A stretch of 48,747 nucleotides of DNA from Bryobacterales bacterium (lineage in GTDB: Bacteria; Acidobacteriota; Terriglobia; Bryobacterales; Bryobacteraceae), in assembly GCA_003142185.1 (NCBI GenBank), contig PLOR01000075.1, forward strand, positions 1 through 48,747, given 5' to 3'. This document shows, in pieces, positions 25,185 through 34,186 of this stretch (positions are counted from its first letter, which is position 1; the number at the start of each line of letters is the position of its first letter). The notes below the pieces were generated by a model. The model saw nothing but the letters and a program-made list of their open reading frames with translations. It was not told the DNA's origin and ran no database searches. The translations under genes and the position numbers were made by a program.

Positions 25185-26906
25185 CTACGGAGTCTCCTTC
25201 ACATGTAACACCTGATTGCTCCGCACGTCCTTCAATGTCTGGACGATTCCCGACGGCCAACGGATAACTACCGACTCCGCCATTTCGTTCGCGCCCAACC
25301 CGAAGTGCACCGGCCCGCAGCTCGACGAGGCGTAGCCCACGCTGGTGGTCATGTGGTTGTACTGCGAGCCGCTCTTGGTGACGACTTGAATCCGCGCGCC
25401 GATGCCGTCGCGGTTGCTCTTGGTTCCTTCCAGCGCGATGTCCAGCCAGTGCCCCGCGCCTGGGCTGCGATTCATCCAGATTTCGGCCGGGTGCGCGAGC
25501 GCCGAGGTCACGACATCGATCCTGCCATCCCCGTCCAGGTCGCCGAACGCCAGGCCGCGATGGCGCGCCGGCGGCGACGCATCCAATCCCGCTTCGGCGG
25601 TGAGCGCCTCCCAGCGCCCGTTGGCGCCGCCGGTGGCGCCAAGGTTCCGGAACACGGTGTTGTGCTGCTCTACCGTTGTGTTCGGCATCGCGCGGGACAA
25701 CACGTCTCCGCGGCTGACGAACAAATCCTTCCATCCGTCGTTGTCGAAGTCGAAGAGTCCTACGCCGAAACCCGCCATCCGCATGCACAGCTTGCGCATG
25801 CCGCTCGGCGTGGTCACTTCCTGGAAGCCTTTCCCGGCCATGTTCTTCCACAAGGGGAAAGTCTGGTTTTCCAGCGCCGCGGTGACCAGGTCCGGGTATT
25901 CGTCGTTGTTGAAATCGCGAAAATCCAGTCCCATCCCGGATATGAAGCCGCCGTCTTCCGCCAACGCCACGCCGTTCTGAAACGCGACTTCCTCGAACTT
26001 GTTGCCCAGATTGTGGAACAGGAAATTGTAAGAGCCGTCGTTGGTGACGAAAACGTCTGGCCGTCCATCCAGATCGTAGTCGGCCATGCCCCCGCCCATG
26101 CCCTTCCCTACGTGCGCGCGAATGCCCCATTTCTCCGACACGTCCTCAAACTTGCCATTGCCCTTGTTCAGATACAACTGGTTGGGCAAGCCCTTATAAG
26201 ACCGCGGCGAGCAATAGTCCGCCACTCCCTGGTACTCGCAGAGGGGCTCGGTGGCGTAGTCCCATTGCAGATAGTTGATCACCAACAGGTCGAGCAGACC
26301 ATCGTTGTTCACATCCACCCAGACCGCCGTAATCCCCCACATCGGCCCGTATTGGGGGTCGGGAAGATTGGAGATGCCGGCCTTCTCTGTGACATCGGTG
26401 AACGTACCGTCGCCGTTGTTGTGATAAAGCGTATTGTGATGGACGCCTGCCACAAACAAATCGGGGTAGCCGTCGTTATCGTAATCGCCCACTGCCACGC
26501 CGCTATCGAAGCCCGTGCCGGCCAGTCCCGCGGATTCGGTGACATCCGTGAATACGCCGTTGCCATCGTTACGAAACAGGCGGTTGCGGTATTTCGGATC
26601 GTCCTTCTTCAGCGTGGCCAGATTGGCGCCATTGGTGAAGAAGATGTCGGGACGTCCGTCGCGATTGTAATCGAACACCGCCAGGCCTCCGGCCATCGTA
26701 GCGGGCACATGGCGCGCTTTGACCTCGCCATGCTCGAGTTGGAAGGCGATGGGCTTGAGCTCGAACCGGATCGCGGATGGCGCCGCCCCCGTCGCGCGCA
26801 GCAACCAGCCCGCGCCTGCCACCAGCAGGAGCAGCAGACACACCAGGCCGCCCTTGAGGCGATTTCTGTCGCGGACCGCTAGCGAAATCAGGCGGCGGCA
26901 ATCCAT
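25185..26906 (-). CDS. CRTAC1 family protein, first gene of the operon
   Basis: 573 residues from ATG 26906; the open frame continues to 27017 but runs through an 18-base tandem repeat, so the later ATG is chosen. N-terminal anchor or signal about 19-37 (GLVCLLLLLVAGAGWLL). Seven calcium-type loops: DYNRDGRPD, DYDNDGYPD, DVNNDGLLD, DYDLDGRPD, DFNNDEYPD, DFDNDGWKD, DLDGDGRID; the fifth has Glu in place of the usual Gly. ASPIC/UnbV domain at the C-terminus (SNRDGIGARIQVV, YNHMTTSVGYASSSCGPVHF, VVIRWPSGIVQTLKDV). Followed after 2 bases by TPR type B. Divergent from the CXXCH-propeller-TPR gene at 27051, 144 bases between starts. Confidence 0.92.
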   Translation of the reverse strand: MDCRRLISLAVRDRNRLKGGLVCLLLLLVAGAGWLLRATGAAPSAIRFELKPIAFQLEHGEVKARHVPATMAGGLAVFDYNRDGRPDIFFTNGANLATLKKDDPKYRNRLFRNDGNGVFTDVTESAGLAGTGFDSGVAVGDYDNDGYPDLFVAGVHHNTLYHNNGDGTFTDVTEKAGISNLPDPQYGPMWGITAVWVDVNNDGLLDLLVINYLQWDYATEPLCEYQGVADYCSPRSYKGLPNQLYLNKGNGKFEDVSEKWGIRAHVGKGMGGGMADYDLDGRPDVFVTNDGSYNFLFHNLGNKFEEVAFQNGVALAEDGGFISGMGLDFRDFNNDEYPDLVTAALENQTFPLWKNMAGKGFQEVTTPSGMRKLCMRMAGFGVGLFDFDNDGWKDLFVSRGDVLSRAMPNTTVEQHNTVFRNLGATGGANGRWEALTAEAGLDASPPARHRGLAFGDLDGDGRIDVVTSALAHPAEIWMNRSPGAGHWLDIALEGTKSNRDGIGARIQVVTKSGSQYNHMTTSVGYASSSCGPVHFGLGANEMAESVVIRWPSGIVQTLKDVRSNQVLHVKETP

Positions 26907-26913
26907 ACCGATC

Positions 26914-26919
26914 AGAATA
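26914..26919 (-). promoter_or_regulatory. -10-like element TATTCT for the CRTAC1/TPR operon
   Basis: TATTCT on the - strand ending 7 bases before ATG 26906, no ribosome binding site. A leaderless start for the four-gene operon is likely. Confidence 0.4.
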
Positions 26920-26944
26920 ACGCACGTGCACAGTCCGCCGCGTG

Positions 26945-26980
26945 GGAGCGTCCACGCCTGTCGGAGCGTCCACGCCTGTC
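26945..26980 (+). repeat. 18-bp perfect tandem repeat, two units
   Basis: GGAGCGTCCACGCCTGTC occurs twice back to back in the divergent promoter region between the CRTAC1 operon and the gene at 27051. It ends 44 bases upstream of the TATAAT of the rightward gene and lies just upstream of the leftward TATTCT. It may be a paired regulator site or a dispersed repeat fragment (CGCCTGTC is shared with other intergenic repeats). Confidence 0.7.
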
Positions 26981-27023
26981 TGCAAGGCATAGTCTCTTTC
27001 GAAAAGGCGACCTGCAAGCCGGT

Positions 27024-27029
27024 TATAAT
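27024..27029 (+). promoter_or_regulatory. -10 element TATAAT for the CXXCH-propeller-TPR gene
   Basis: Perfect TATAAT 21 bases before GTG 27051; an AGAGGG ribosome binding site lies between, so here a short leader is expected rather than a leaderless start. Confidence 0.5.
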
Positions 27030-27050
27030 ATTCGGAAAGAGGGCTTCAAA

Positions 27051-29522
27051 GTGGAGTTTCTGGACTTAACGGCTTCGACCCGGAAGCCCGTCTGTCTTCT
27101 TGTCGCCGGAATTGCCGTCGCGGGTTCACTCCTTCTGCTGCGGGCAGTCGGCCCGCAGGAATTTTCCGGCCACCCGGCGGCCATCACCGTCGATTACCCG
27201 GCCGACGGCTCGGTCTTTCCGCCCGAAATCACACCTCCCACTTTTCTTTGGCGGGACGCCGCCCGAAGTGCCACGTCGTGGACGATCGACATCACCTTCT
27301 CGGACCGCACGCCCGGCATCCAAGTGAAATCGTCCGGCGAACTGATGCGCGTCGGGGAAATCGATCCACAAACCGTTTCGCGCAACAACGAACTTCCCAA
27401 GCTGACCCCGGAGCAGGCGGCCGCGCACACATGGACGCCCGATGCCAATACCTGGGCGGCGATCAAGAGACGCTCCGTGGAATCGCCGGCAACCATCGCG
27501 ATCGGCGGGTTTCGCGACGAGGACCTGAAACAGCCGGTCTCCAGAGGCCAGGTGAGAATCGAGACTTCCCGGGACCCGGCCGGAGCCCCCATCTTCTATC
27601 GCGACGTACCGTTGATGCCCAACCAGGGCGACAAAGGCGTCATCAGGCCACTGGCGCCCGAGGCTATTGGGCTGATCAAATGGAGGCTGCGCTATCTGGA
27701 CGAGCCACGCAGCCGCGTGGTCATGCAGAAGATCTCGACCTGCGCCAACTGCCATTCCTTCTCCGCCGACGGCAAGACACTGGGGCTCGACGTGGACGGC
27801 CCACAGAACGACCGCGGTTTGTATGCCCTGGTCCCGGTGGCGCGGCAAACGACGATTCGCACTCAGGATGTGATCAAATGGCCCACCGTCCGCGATCCCG
27901 CCGTCCCCCGGCTGAGAGCCGCATTCATGTCGCAGGTCTCGCCGGACGGACGCTACGTTCTGTCGACGATTGACGATCCCGATGCCGCCCAGCGCGCGGG
28001 AGGGCGCACCCTGCAAGACAAGTATTACGTTGCCAATTTCATGGACTACCGCTTCCTGCAGGTCTTCTATCCGACACGCGGCATTCTGGCCTGGTACGAT
28101 CGCGACACAAAGCGTTTGCAGCCGCTGCCGGGCGCCAACGACCCTCGCTACGTGCAGACCGGCGGTGTTTGGAGCCCTGACGGAAAGTACATCGTCTTCG
28201 CCCGGGCCGAAGCGAAAACCCCCTACCCGCCGGGAGTCCCGCTGGCCTTCTACGCCAACGACCCGAACGAGACTCAGATCCAATATGACCTCTACCGGAT
28301 GCCGTTCAACCAAGGCAGCGGTGGCCAACCGGAGCGTATCCGCGGCGCCTCCGCGAACGGCAGGAGCAACAGCTTTGCGAAGATATCGCCCGATGGCCGC
28401 TGGATCGTGTTTGTGGAATGCCGGAACGGAATGGTCATGCGGCCGGACGGCAAACTCTACATCGTGCCTGTCGAGGGCGGCGAAGCCCGGCTCATGAAGT
28501 GCAACACTCCCCTCATGAACTCGTGGCACACCTTCTCGCCTAACGGCCGCTGGATGGCCTTCTCCTCCAAGAGCCGTTCGCCGTACACGCAACTGTACCT
28601 GACCCACGTGGACGCGAACGGAAACGATACGCCGCCTGTCCTGGTCGACAACCCCACGGCGGCGAACCGCGCGGTGAACTTGCCGGAGTTCGCGAACATC
28701 CCGAAGGGAGGCCTGGAGAAGATCGACCCGGTGGCAACCGAATTCTACCGGATGGAGAATGTGGCCATCGATCTGATGACTAAGAACCAGTTTGGCCAGG
28801 CTATCGCCGTGTGGCGCAATGCTTTGCAAGTGAATCCCGGCGATGGAAGGGCGCACCGCAACCTGGGCTATTCGTTGGGCCAGACCGGCCATTTGCGCGA
28901 GGCACTGGCGGAGTACCGCGAAGCTTGCGATCTCAGTCCGGACGACCCGTTAGTCTTCGCCGATTTCGCGCTGGCGCTGGCGCAGAGTGGCAAGCCGGAC
29001 GAAGCCGTCTCCAATTACCGGAAATCCCTGGCGTTGGATGCCTCAAACGCCGGAGTTCAAGCCGACCTGGGTGCGATGTTGTCGGAGAAGGGGGAAACCG
29101 CCGAGGGACTCGATCATCTGGAGAAAGCTGTCGCCTTGAAACCCGAGTCGGCGGCTGTGCACAACAAGGTTGCGTCGGCGCTTCTGAAGATTGGCCAGAC
29201 CGCCGAAGCCACCGCGCACCTGGAGAAGGCTGTGGAGCTGGCCCCGGATTCGATCGAGTTTCGCTTCAGCCTCGCTTACGCGCTGGCGCAGGCGGGACGA
29301 TTCTCCGATGCCATTCCGCAATTGCAGAAATCCATCGAGATCAGCGGCGGCCGGGACTGGCAATGCTATGACATGCTGGGCACCGTCTACAGCAAGATGG
29401 GCCGCGCGGACGATGCGATCCGAGCCGGGCGCCAGGCGCTCGACCTGGCCCTCGCCGGCCACGACGAGGAACTGGTCCGGACCTTGCGTGACAGGTTGGC
29501 CAGCTACGCGCAAACCAGGTAA
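27051..29522 (+). CDS. CXXCH haem-c / TolB-like propeller / TPR protein, copy 1
   Basis: 823 residues, GTG start with an AGAGGG site upstream. Order: signal anchor about 12-31; an Ig/Fn3-like region (DYPADGSVFPPEITPPTFLW); a single haem-c motif CANCH at 231-235; about six to seven propeller repeats, several of WD40/PD40 type (VSPDGRYVLSTI, WSPDGKYIVFARA, ISPDGRWIVFVE, FSPNGRWMAFSSK) about 300-530; then TPRs from about 565 to the end. Exported, so haem attachment by the cytochrome c maturation system is possible; no second haem motif is present. The paralogue at 37950 is colinear, with identical blocks such as NDPNETQIQYDLYR and TAANRAVN. Function unknown; it could be a redox-linked or haem-structured surface scaffold. 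Divergent from the CRTAC1/TPR operon. Confidence 0.88.
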   Translation: MEFLDLTASTRKPVCLLVAGIAVAGSLLLLRAVGPQEFSGHPAAITVDYPADGSVFPPEITPPTFLWRDAARSATSWTIDITFSDRTPGIQVKSSGELMRVGEIDPQTVSRNNELPKLTPEQAAAHTWTPDANTWAAIKRRSVESPATIAIGGFRDEDLKQPVSRGQVRIETSRDPAGAPIFYRDVPLMPNQGDKGVIRPLAPEAIGLIKWRLRYLDEPRSRVVMQKISTCANCHSFSADGKTLGLDVDGPQNDRGLYALVPVARQTTIRTQDVIKWPTVRDPAVPRLRAAFMSQVSPDGRYVLSTIDDPDAAQRAGGRTLQDKYYVANFMDYRFLQVFYPTRGILAWYDRDTKRLQPLPGANDPRYVQTGGVWSPDGKYIVFARAEAKTPYPPGVPLAFYANDPNETQIQYDLYRMPFNQGSGGQPERIRGASANGRSNSFAKISPDGRWIVFVECRNGMVMRPDGKLYIVPVEGGEARLMKCNTPLMNSWHTFSPNGRWMAFSSKSRSPYTQLYLTHVDANGNDTPPVLVDNPTAANRAVNLPEFANIPKGGLEKIDPVATEFYRMENVAIDLMTKNQFGQAIAVWRNALQVNPGDGRAHRNLGYSLGQTGHLREALAEYREACDLSPDDPLVFADFALALAQSGKPDEAVSNYRKSLALDASNAGVQADLGAMLSEKGETAEGLDHLEKAVALKPESAAVHNKVASALLKIGQTAEATAHLEKAVELAPDSIEFRFSLAYALAQAGRFSDAIPQLQKSIEISGGRDWQCYDMLGTVYSKMGRADDAIRAGRQALDLALAGHDEELVRTLRDRLASYAQTR

Positions 29523-29835
29523 CTGGCAGGCCCCGACCGGCAAGACAAGAAAATGTCGAGACGACTCTCGACACATCAGGCTTGACAGGGGCAGGGCATC
29601 GAGACGCGCCGCCTAGTTTCCCATTCGGACGGGGTTTACGAGCCGCCTACAGTCTGCTTTCGGACACAGAAGGACGAACTGGTCCGGTCCTTGCGCGCCA
29701 GGTGGCAAGCTGGCGCCCACCGCAACGTGGCGCAGGCTGTCAAGCCTGATGTGTCGAGAGTCGTCTCGACATCTTCTTGCCTTGCCTTGTCGTCCGAACA
29801 GGAAACCGGGCGGCGCGTCCCGATGCCCCCGCCCC
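29468..29835. repeat. Degenerate tandem duplication with inverted sub-blocks
   Basis: The last bases of the gene at 27051 (from about 29468, GAACTGGTCCGGACCTTGCG) recur at about 29676 (GAACTGGTCCGGTCCTTGCG). In the first copy the gene end is followed by block 1 (29553-29587) and block 2 (29588-29630). In the second copy both blocks follow in the same order, but each is reverse-complemented (29738-29772 and 29792-29835). Most of the 393-base gap 29523-29915 is made of this structure; no gene is present. Confidence 0.65.
29553..29772. repeat. 35-bp perfect inverted repeat
   Basis: Arms 29553-29587 and 29738-29772 are exact reverse complements over 35 bases; similarity continues about 13 bases further outside with two mismatches. 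Each arm contains an internal hairpin GTCGAGA-CGAC-TCTCGAC. Confidence 0.85.
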
Positions 29836-29855
29836 ACGGTTTTCCCTCCAGGCAC

Positions 29856-29885
29856 AAAAAAAGGGGGCGGCTGGGCCGCCCCCTT
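29856..29885 (-). terminator. Intrinsic terminator of the TonB receptor gene
   Basis: On the - strand: AAGGGGGCGGC, loop of 3, GCCGCCCCCTT, then a run of seven T. An 11-bp GC-rich stem with a T-tract, 31 bases past the stop at 29916. Confidence 0.88.
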
Positions 29886-29915
29886 GGATTGATACTACAG
29901 CCTCGCGGACGAGGG

Positions 29916-32900
29916 TTAGAACATGTACTTGACTGCGAACTCGATCACGCGCGGAACCTGGTTCTTGTACAACGGGGAACCGGTCGTGGTCGTGTTGAGG
30001 TTGGTTGGGCTCAAACCGCATGGCGCCACTTGATTGCCGCAGGATGAGGCGGTCGGAGTCGAGAAGTTCAGGTTGACATCCCCGGCGCCGCCTTGGCCGA
30101 ATTGCTCAATTGCATGGTTCATGAAGTTGAACGCCGAGAGCCGGAACTCAACCTTATGGTGCTCCTTGAACAGGAAGTCCTTGTAGATCGCAAGGTCGCT
30201 GTTGAAGAAAGCCGGCCCCTTGATGTACGGCCAGATAAGATCCCCATTCTGCCCGCCCGTCGGAGCCGCGAAGCAGTTCGGGTTGAAGTACTGGCCCGAC
30301 CGCAGATTCTTGCGCGGATCGCAGGTCAGCACGGGACTGGTGACAGTAAACGAGTTCGTACCCAGGTAGTCGGTCGGCTGCATGCTGGCCGGCCACGCGA
30401 TGTTGAGGTCCCCCCCGGTGTTCGGCTGAAGCGGGGGCCCGCTTTGCCACTGTGTGATCCCCGAAAGAACCCAGCCGTTTACCACCCCGCCCGCGAATTT
30501 GTTGCCTTTCACGGGACTGGGCAGGTTGATCACGTACGCCGCGTTGAAGATCTGCGAGCGGTCGAAAGACAACACGCCGTAGTTGTGGGCACAGTCGTAT
30601 GGATACGTGGAATTGCCGTCGCTGCCGTTGTTGCTGCTCTGATTGTCGCGGCAGCCCAGGTTCTTGGAGAACGAGTAGTTGCTCGTGAAGGTAAAGCGGC
30701 CGGATTGCTTCTGCCACGTAGCGATAAACGCATTGTAGTTGGAGTAGCTGAGGTGGCCCACTAAACCGATTTGCGTGTAGTTGTGGTAGGGGAGGTAGTC
30801 GTTCAGGTTTGAGAAGTTACTGGGTATCAGCGTGCCAGGATTGTACTGGTTCACGCCGGTTATCGGATCGACCCCGAAGTATGTGCCCAGCGGAACGGTG
30901 TCGACGGCGCCCGGATTTTGGTTACCGCCAGCGCTCAGCAGATCACGCGACCTGCTGCCTGCATACTGGAATTCCGCAACCGACCGCCAGGGGGTGCGCT
31001 GCGAAACCGTAACGTTGTAAGTCCAGCTATTGGGTGTATTCGCGTCACCCATTGTGAGCGAACTCATGGATGAACCCAGGCCGGGGAGACCCAGCGCATT
31101 GCTGTACTGCGGGAAGGAATTCCAGCCGATGCAACACTGGCTGCTGACACCTACGTTTTCGAGGCCCAAGGGCTGGTTGTAACCGGCGCTGGCATTGTTG
31201 TAAGCGATCTGGAACCGGAACAGGCCGGCGCCGCCACGTACCACGGTCTTGCCATCGCCGAAGATGTCGTAAGCGAAGCCGAAGCGCGGCTCCACGAAGA
31301 ACGACTTGTTGGGGAAGCCCGACATCGGGATGGCAGAATCGATGCTGTGCCATTCGAGGCCCGTCCAGGCGCCCGCCGCCGAAGTGTTGTTGTATGTGGC
31401 GGGATCCCAAACGGATACGCCAGAGGTGTCGTTCGGAACCCAATTGCCCATGTGCTCGAACCTCAGACCACCAGTGAGGGTCAGCTTGCGGCCGGCCTTC
31501 CACTGGTCGTTGATGAAGAACGAGTATTGGTTATACTTCATGTCCTGCACCGCTTCGGCGTTGTCTTGGGAAAAGCCATCGACGCGGCCCGCGACAAAGT
31601 CGGCCAGGTAGTTACCGGCACTAATGGTTGAAATGCCCCAAGGATCGAAATTCGCAGCGCCGTTGGTCCCGCCGCCTATGTTGCCGCTGGTCTGGTAATT
31701 GCGGGCATAGTCCCAGTAAACGCCAGCCTTGATCGTGTGGGCGCCGATGATCTTGGTCACGTTGTCGCTGATCTGCGGCGTCTGCGACAGTTTGCCGAAG
31801 GAGTTCTTGCCGCCGGGCGTGAATGGCTCGCCGTACTGATATGTGCTAAAACCGACGATTCCATTGGATTGGGAGCCCCAGCCGTAAGTATTCGGCATCA
31901 TGGGCGTGTACGGATTCGTGAACAGGCCGGTCATGTTGAATCCCATCGTGCTGGGGTTCACTATACTGGGGTTGCCCAGGACGATCGGGTTCAGGAAGGT
32001 GGCTTCAGCGAAGATGAACTCGTTGGTCAGCGTGGGGCTGAACACATGCACCAGGTTCGCACTGTAGACATTGGAATCCTGGTCGGCATTTTGAGTCGTC
32101 GGATAGGGCAAAGACCCGTTCATGTTCCACCAAATGCTGATCGGGTTCTGGTCGTGCTCGAGCTGGTGATTCCACGAGAAGAACAACTTGGTGCTGTTGC
32201 TGATGTTGTAGTCGCCGCGCAACCGGAGTTCCCAGCGATTCACAGGCGGACCATTAAAATACTGATAGTTGGCGCCCGTCGGATTCGTCACCGGATTCAC
32301 GTTCCCCGCAGGCATCAGAGCCAGAATCTTCGCCGAATTCGGATCGATCTGGGTGGGCGCGATCTGCCCGCCCGGAAAGAGCGTTGAGTTCAGGGCGTAA
32401 GCGTCTTCGTATTCTTGCGAGGCGAATGTCGGTCCCAAGGTCGCGATATACGCTGGAGTGAAGTTCCCTTGCAGCATCTGCGGGGTGGGCACGAAATACT
32501 GTGACAAACTGCCCGCCGGCTTCTGGTCCATGTATTCATACGCGGCATAAAAGAACAACTTGTCGCGGTTCTTGTTGAAGTGCGTACCCGGGATGAGCAC
32601 CGGACCGCCAAAGTCGCCGCCGGGATAGTAGAAACTGTTCGTCGGCGCCGTAACCTTTTGGCTGTTATTGTACCAGCCGTTGCTGTTAAACACGCCATTG
32701 CGCGCGTAGAAGTAACCTTGTCCATGGAACTGGGCGCCGCCGCTCTTGCCGATCGCCTGGAAGGTGATCGGACCCTTGGCAAATTCCGCGCCGTACGCAT
32801 TGGTCAAAATCGAAACCTCTTGTACCTGGTTTTGATTAATGTTGGCGGTCTGCGTTCCCTGGTTGCCCGGGTCGAGCAGGTTGGCGCCGTCGGACGTCAT

Positions 32901-33569
32901 GGTCATGGCGCCATTCACGCCGCTGCCTTGAACCGAGTACTTGCCGATCGGGCCGGTATTGCTCTGTGTCGGCACTGCTCCCTGGCCAAACTGGCTCTGG
33001 GTGAGACCGTTATTGATCGCCGTCCCAGGCATGATCTTAATCAACTCTGCCGCATCGCGCCCGTTCAGCGAGATATCCTCGACCATGCTTTTGTTCAGCG
33101 TCTGGCTGGACGTTCCGGAGTCGGTCGGCACCTGCACGTCGCCGCCGGCAACCACAACTACTTCTTCCTTCGTGGATTGGACTCGAAGGACAATCGTGGA
33201 GAGACGCAAAGTCGCTCCTTGGTTGAGAGTGATACCCGTCTGTTCGTAAGTCGTGAGACCTGGCGCGGTGACCGTGAGAGTATAGCTCGCCGGCAAGATC
33301 GACGGGAAATCAAAGTATCCGGCGTTGTCCGTGACCGAGTCACGAAGTGCGCCAGTAGCCTCGTTTTTCAGTACGACTTTCGCATGGGGAATCACCGCGC
33401 CTGTGGTGTCGGCGACGGTGGCGCCAATCGAACCGCTCGCAAACTGGGCGAACGCGGGCAGTTGACAGAACGCAGCAATAGCGATCACTAACCCCAAGAT
33501 CCAAAAAAATCGTCCTAGATTCGTAAACCGATCCGTAACAGAGATCGGTGTCTGATTTGGTCTATTCAT
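29916..33569 (-). CDS. TonB-dependent receptor, Oar-like
   Basis: Outer-membrane transporter of the large acidobacterial type. 1217 residues from ATG 33569, which has a strong AAGGAAGGGG site; the frame is open to 33668 but that part lacks signal features and overlaps the promoter. Signal peptide about 20-42 (FFWILGLVIAIAAFCQLPAFA). Residues about 45-130 form a carboxypeptidase-regulatory-like domain (GSIGATVADTTGAVIPHAKV, ..SILPASYTLTVTAPGL). A plug-like region follows (NGRDAAELIKIMPGTAIN), then a long beta-barrel ending in the aromatic VIEFAVKYMF expected for BAM recognition. No classical TonB box was identified. Substrate unknown; relatives are thought to import glycans or to act in surface organisation. 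Monocistronic, with its own promoter and terminator. Confidence 0.92.
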   Translation of the reverse strand: MNRPNQTPISVTDRFTNLGRFFWILGLVIAIAAFCQLPAFAQFASGSIGATVADTTGAVIPHAKVVLKNEATGALRDSVTDNAGYFDFPSILPASYTLTVTAPGLTTYEQTGITLNQGATLRLSTIVLRVQSTKEEVVVVAGGDVQVPTDSGTSSQTLNKSMVEDISLNGRDAAELIKIMPGTAINNGLTQSQFGQGAVPTQSNTGPIGKYSVQGSGVNGAMTMTSDGANLLDPGNQGTQTANINQNQVQEVSILTNAYGAEFAKGPITFQAIGKSGGAQFHGQGYFYARNGVFNSNGWYNNSQKVTAPTNSFYYPGGDFGGPVLIPGTHFNKNRDKLFFYAAYEYMDQKPAGSLSQYFVPTPQMLQGNFTPAYIATLGPTFASQEYEDAYALNSTLFPGGQIAPTQIDPNSAKILALMPAGNVNPVTNPTGANYQYFNGPPVNRWELRLRGDYNISNSTKLFFSWNHQLEHDQNPISIWWNMNGSLPYPTTQNADQDSNVYSANLVHVFSPTLTNEFIFAEATFLNPIVLGNPSIVNPSTMGFNMTGLFTNPYTPMMPNTYGWGSQSNGIVGFSTYQYGEPFTPGGKNSFGKLSQTPQISDNVTKIIGAHTIKAGVYWDYARNYQTSGNIGGGTNGAANFDPWGISTISAGNYLADFVAGRVDGFSQDNAEAVQDMKYNQYSFFINDQWKAGRKLTLTGGLRFEHMGNWVPNDTSGVSVWDPATYNNTSAAGAWTGLEWHSIDSAIPMSGFPNKSFFVEPRFGFAYDIFGDGKTVVRGGAGLFRFQIAYNNASAGYNQPLGLENVGVSSQCCIGWNSFPQYSNALGLPGLGSSMSSLTMGDANTPNSWTYNVTVSQRTPWRSVAEFQYAGSRSRDLLSAGGNQNPGAVDTVPLGTYFGVDPITGVNQYNPGTLIPSNFSNLNDYLPYHNYTQIGLVGHLSYSNYNAFIATWQKQSGRFTFTSNYSFSKNLGCRDNQSSNNGSDGNSTYPYDCAHNYGVLSFDRSQIFNAAYVINLPSPVKGNKFAGGVVNGWVLSGITQWQSGPPLQPNTGGDLNIAWPASMQPTDYLGTNSFTVTSPVLTCDPRKNLRSGQYFNPNCFAAPTGGQNGDLIWPYIKGPAFFNSDLAIYKDFLFKEHHKVEFRLSAFNFMNHAIEQFGQGGAGDVNLNFSTPTASSCGNQVAPCGLSPTNLNTTTTGSPLYKNQVPRVIEFAVKYMF

Positions 33570-33655
33570 TTGACCCCTTCCTTTTTCATTAACAACCAAA
33601 CTCCCCCGCCAGCGCACAACAACCCGCGAGCGGGCCAAAAATCTGCTTTGTAAAT

Positions 33656-33684
33656 AACATAAATGCATTACACAGCCAAGTCAA
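33656..33684 (-). promoter_or_regulatory. Promoter of the TonB receptor gene
   Basis: On the - strand TTGACT (33684-33679), 17-base spacer, TATGTT (33661-33656). Gives a leader of about 80 bases with a good ribosome binding site. This is the most sigma70-like promoter in the window. Confidence 0.6.
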
Positions 33685-33689
33685 GGACT

Positions 33690-34186
33690 TTCGGGTCTTT
33701 GGGACCGATTTTAGGCCAGTGAAGTCCTCTGCCTTGTGGCACTTGTAACGTCACGGCCGAGTAGCCGTGCGGCCTGAAAATATGAGATTGAGAATATGAA
33801 ATTTTGGACTGCGGACGCAGGGGCGCTTTTCAGGCTCCGAACCAGTTTCCCAGCGGGTCTTGGCCAGATTACGCCGAAGCATAGCTGGCCCAATCCGGGA
33901 TTTCCATTATTGGAATCCTCGGCGTAGTTAGCGTTACGCCTGCCCGCCATCGCTGTGATCCGTTGAGCTACAATTTTTTTTCGCAACTGAAGCCCCTTCA
34001 TCCCGCCAAAAGCGTCGCTTTCGCCTTGCCGGAAGACAGCAAAGTCGGCAAGCCCCCTATTTTCAGTGGTTTTCGTGCGAAATCCTGCGCACGGTCGCCC
34101 CGATAGCGTGCAAACCGGATGAATCGGCCCGAAAGCCTTCACAAGGTTGTCAGCAGGCGGTCACCAACCGAAGTACCGGCTGATGC
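33690..34186. other. Intergenic region, about 500 bases
   Basis: Lies between the TonB promoter and the stop of a VWFA gene on the same strand. A 143-codon frame on the - strand (33711-34142) has no family sequence, no ribosome binding site and erratic composition, so I do not call it. One short GC hairpin near 33755 (CACGGC..GCCGTG). Nothing else is recognised. Confidence 0.5.

Noticed and set aside
24031-26130. 699-codon frame as a single long TPR protein
   Set aside because: Its first 316 codons are the wrong frame of CRTAC1; the real gene starts at 25182 right after the CRTAC1 stop.
25305-26882. 525-codon + strand frame opposite CRTAC1
   Set aside because: Mirror of the repeated DxDxDG codons; no family sequence of its own.
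27126-28892. 588-codon - strand frame opposite the CXXCH-propeller-TPR gene
   Set aside because: Antisense shadow; the sense frame has clear motifs and a ribosome binding site.
33711-34142. 143-codon - strand frame upstream of the TonB gene
   Set aside because: No ribosome binding site, no hydrophobic or domain pattern; treated as intergenic.
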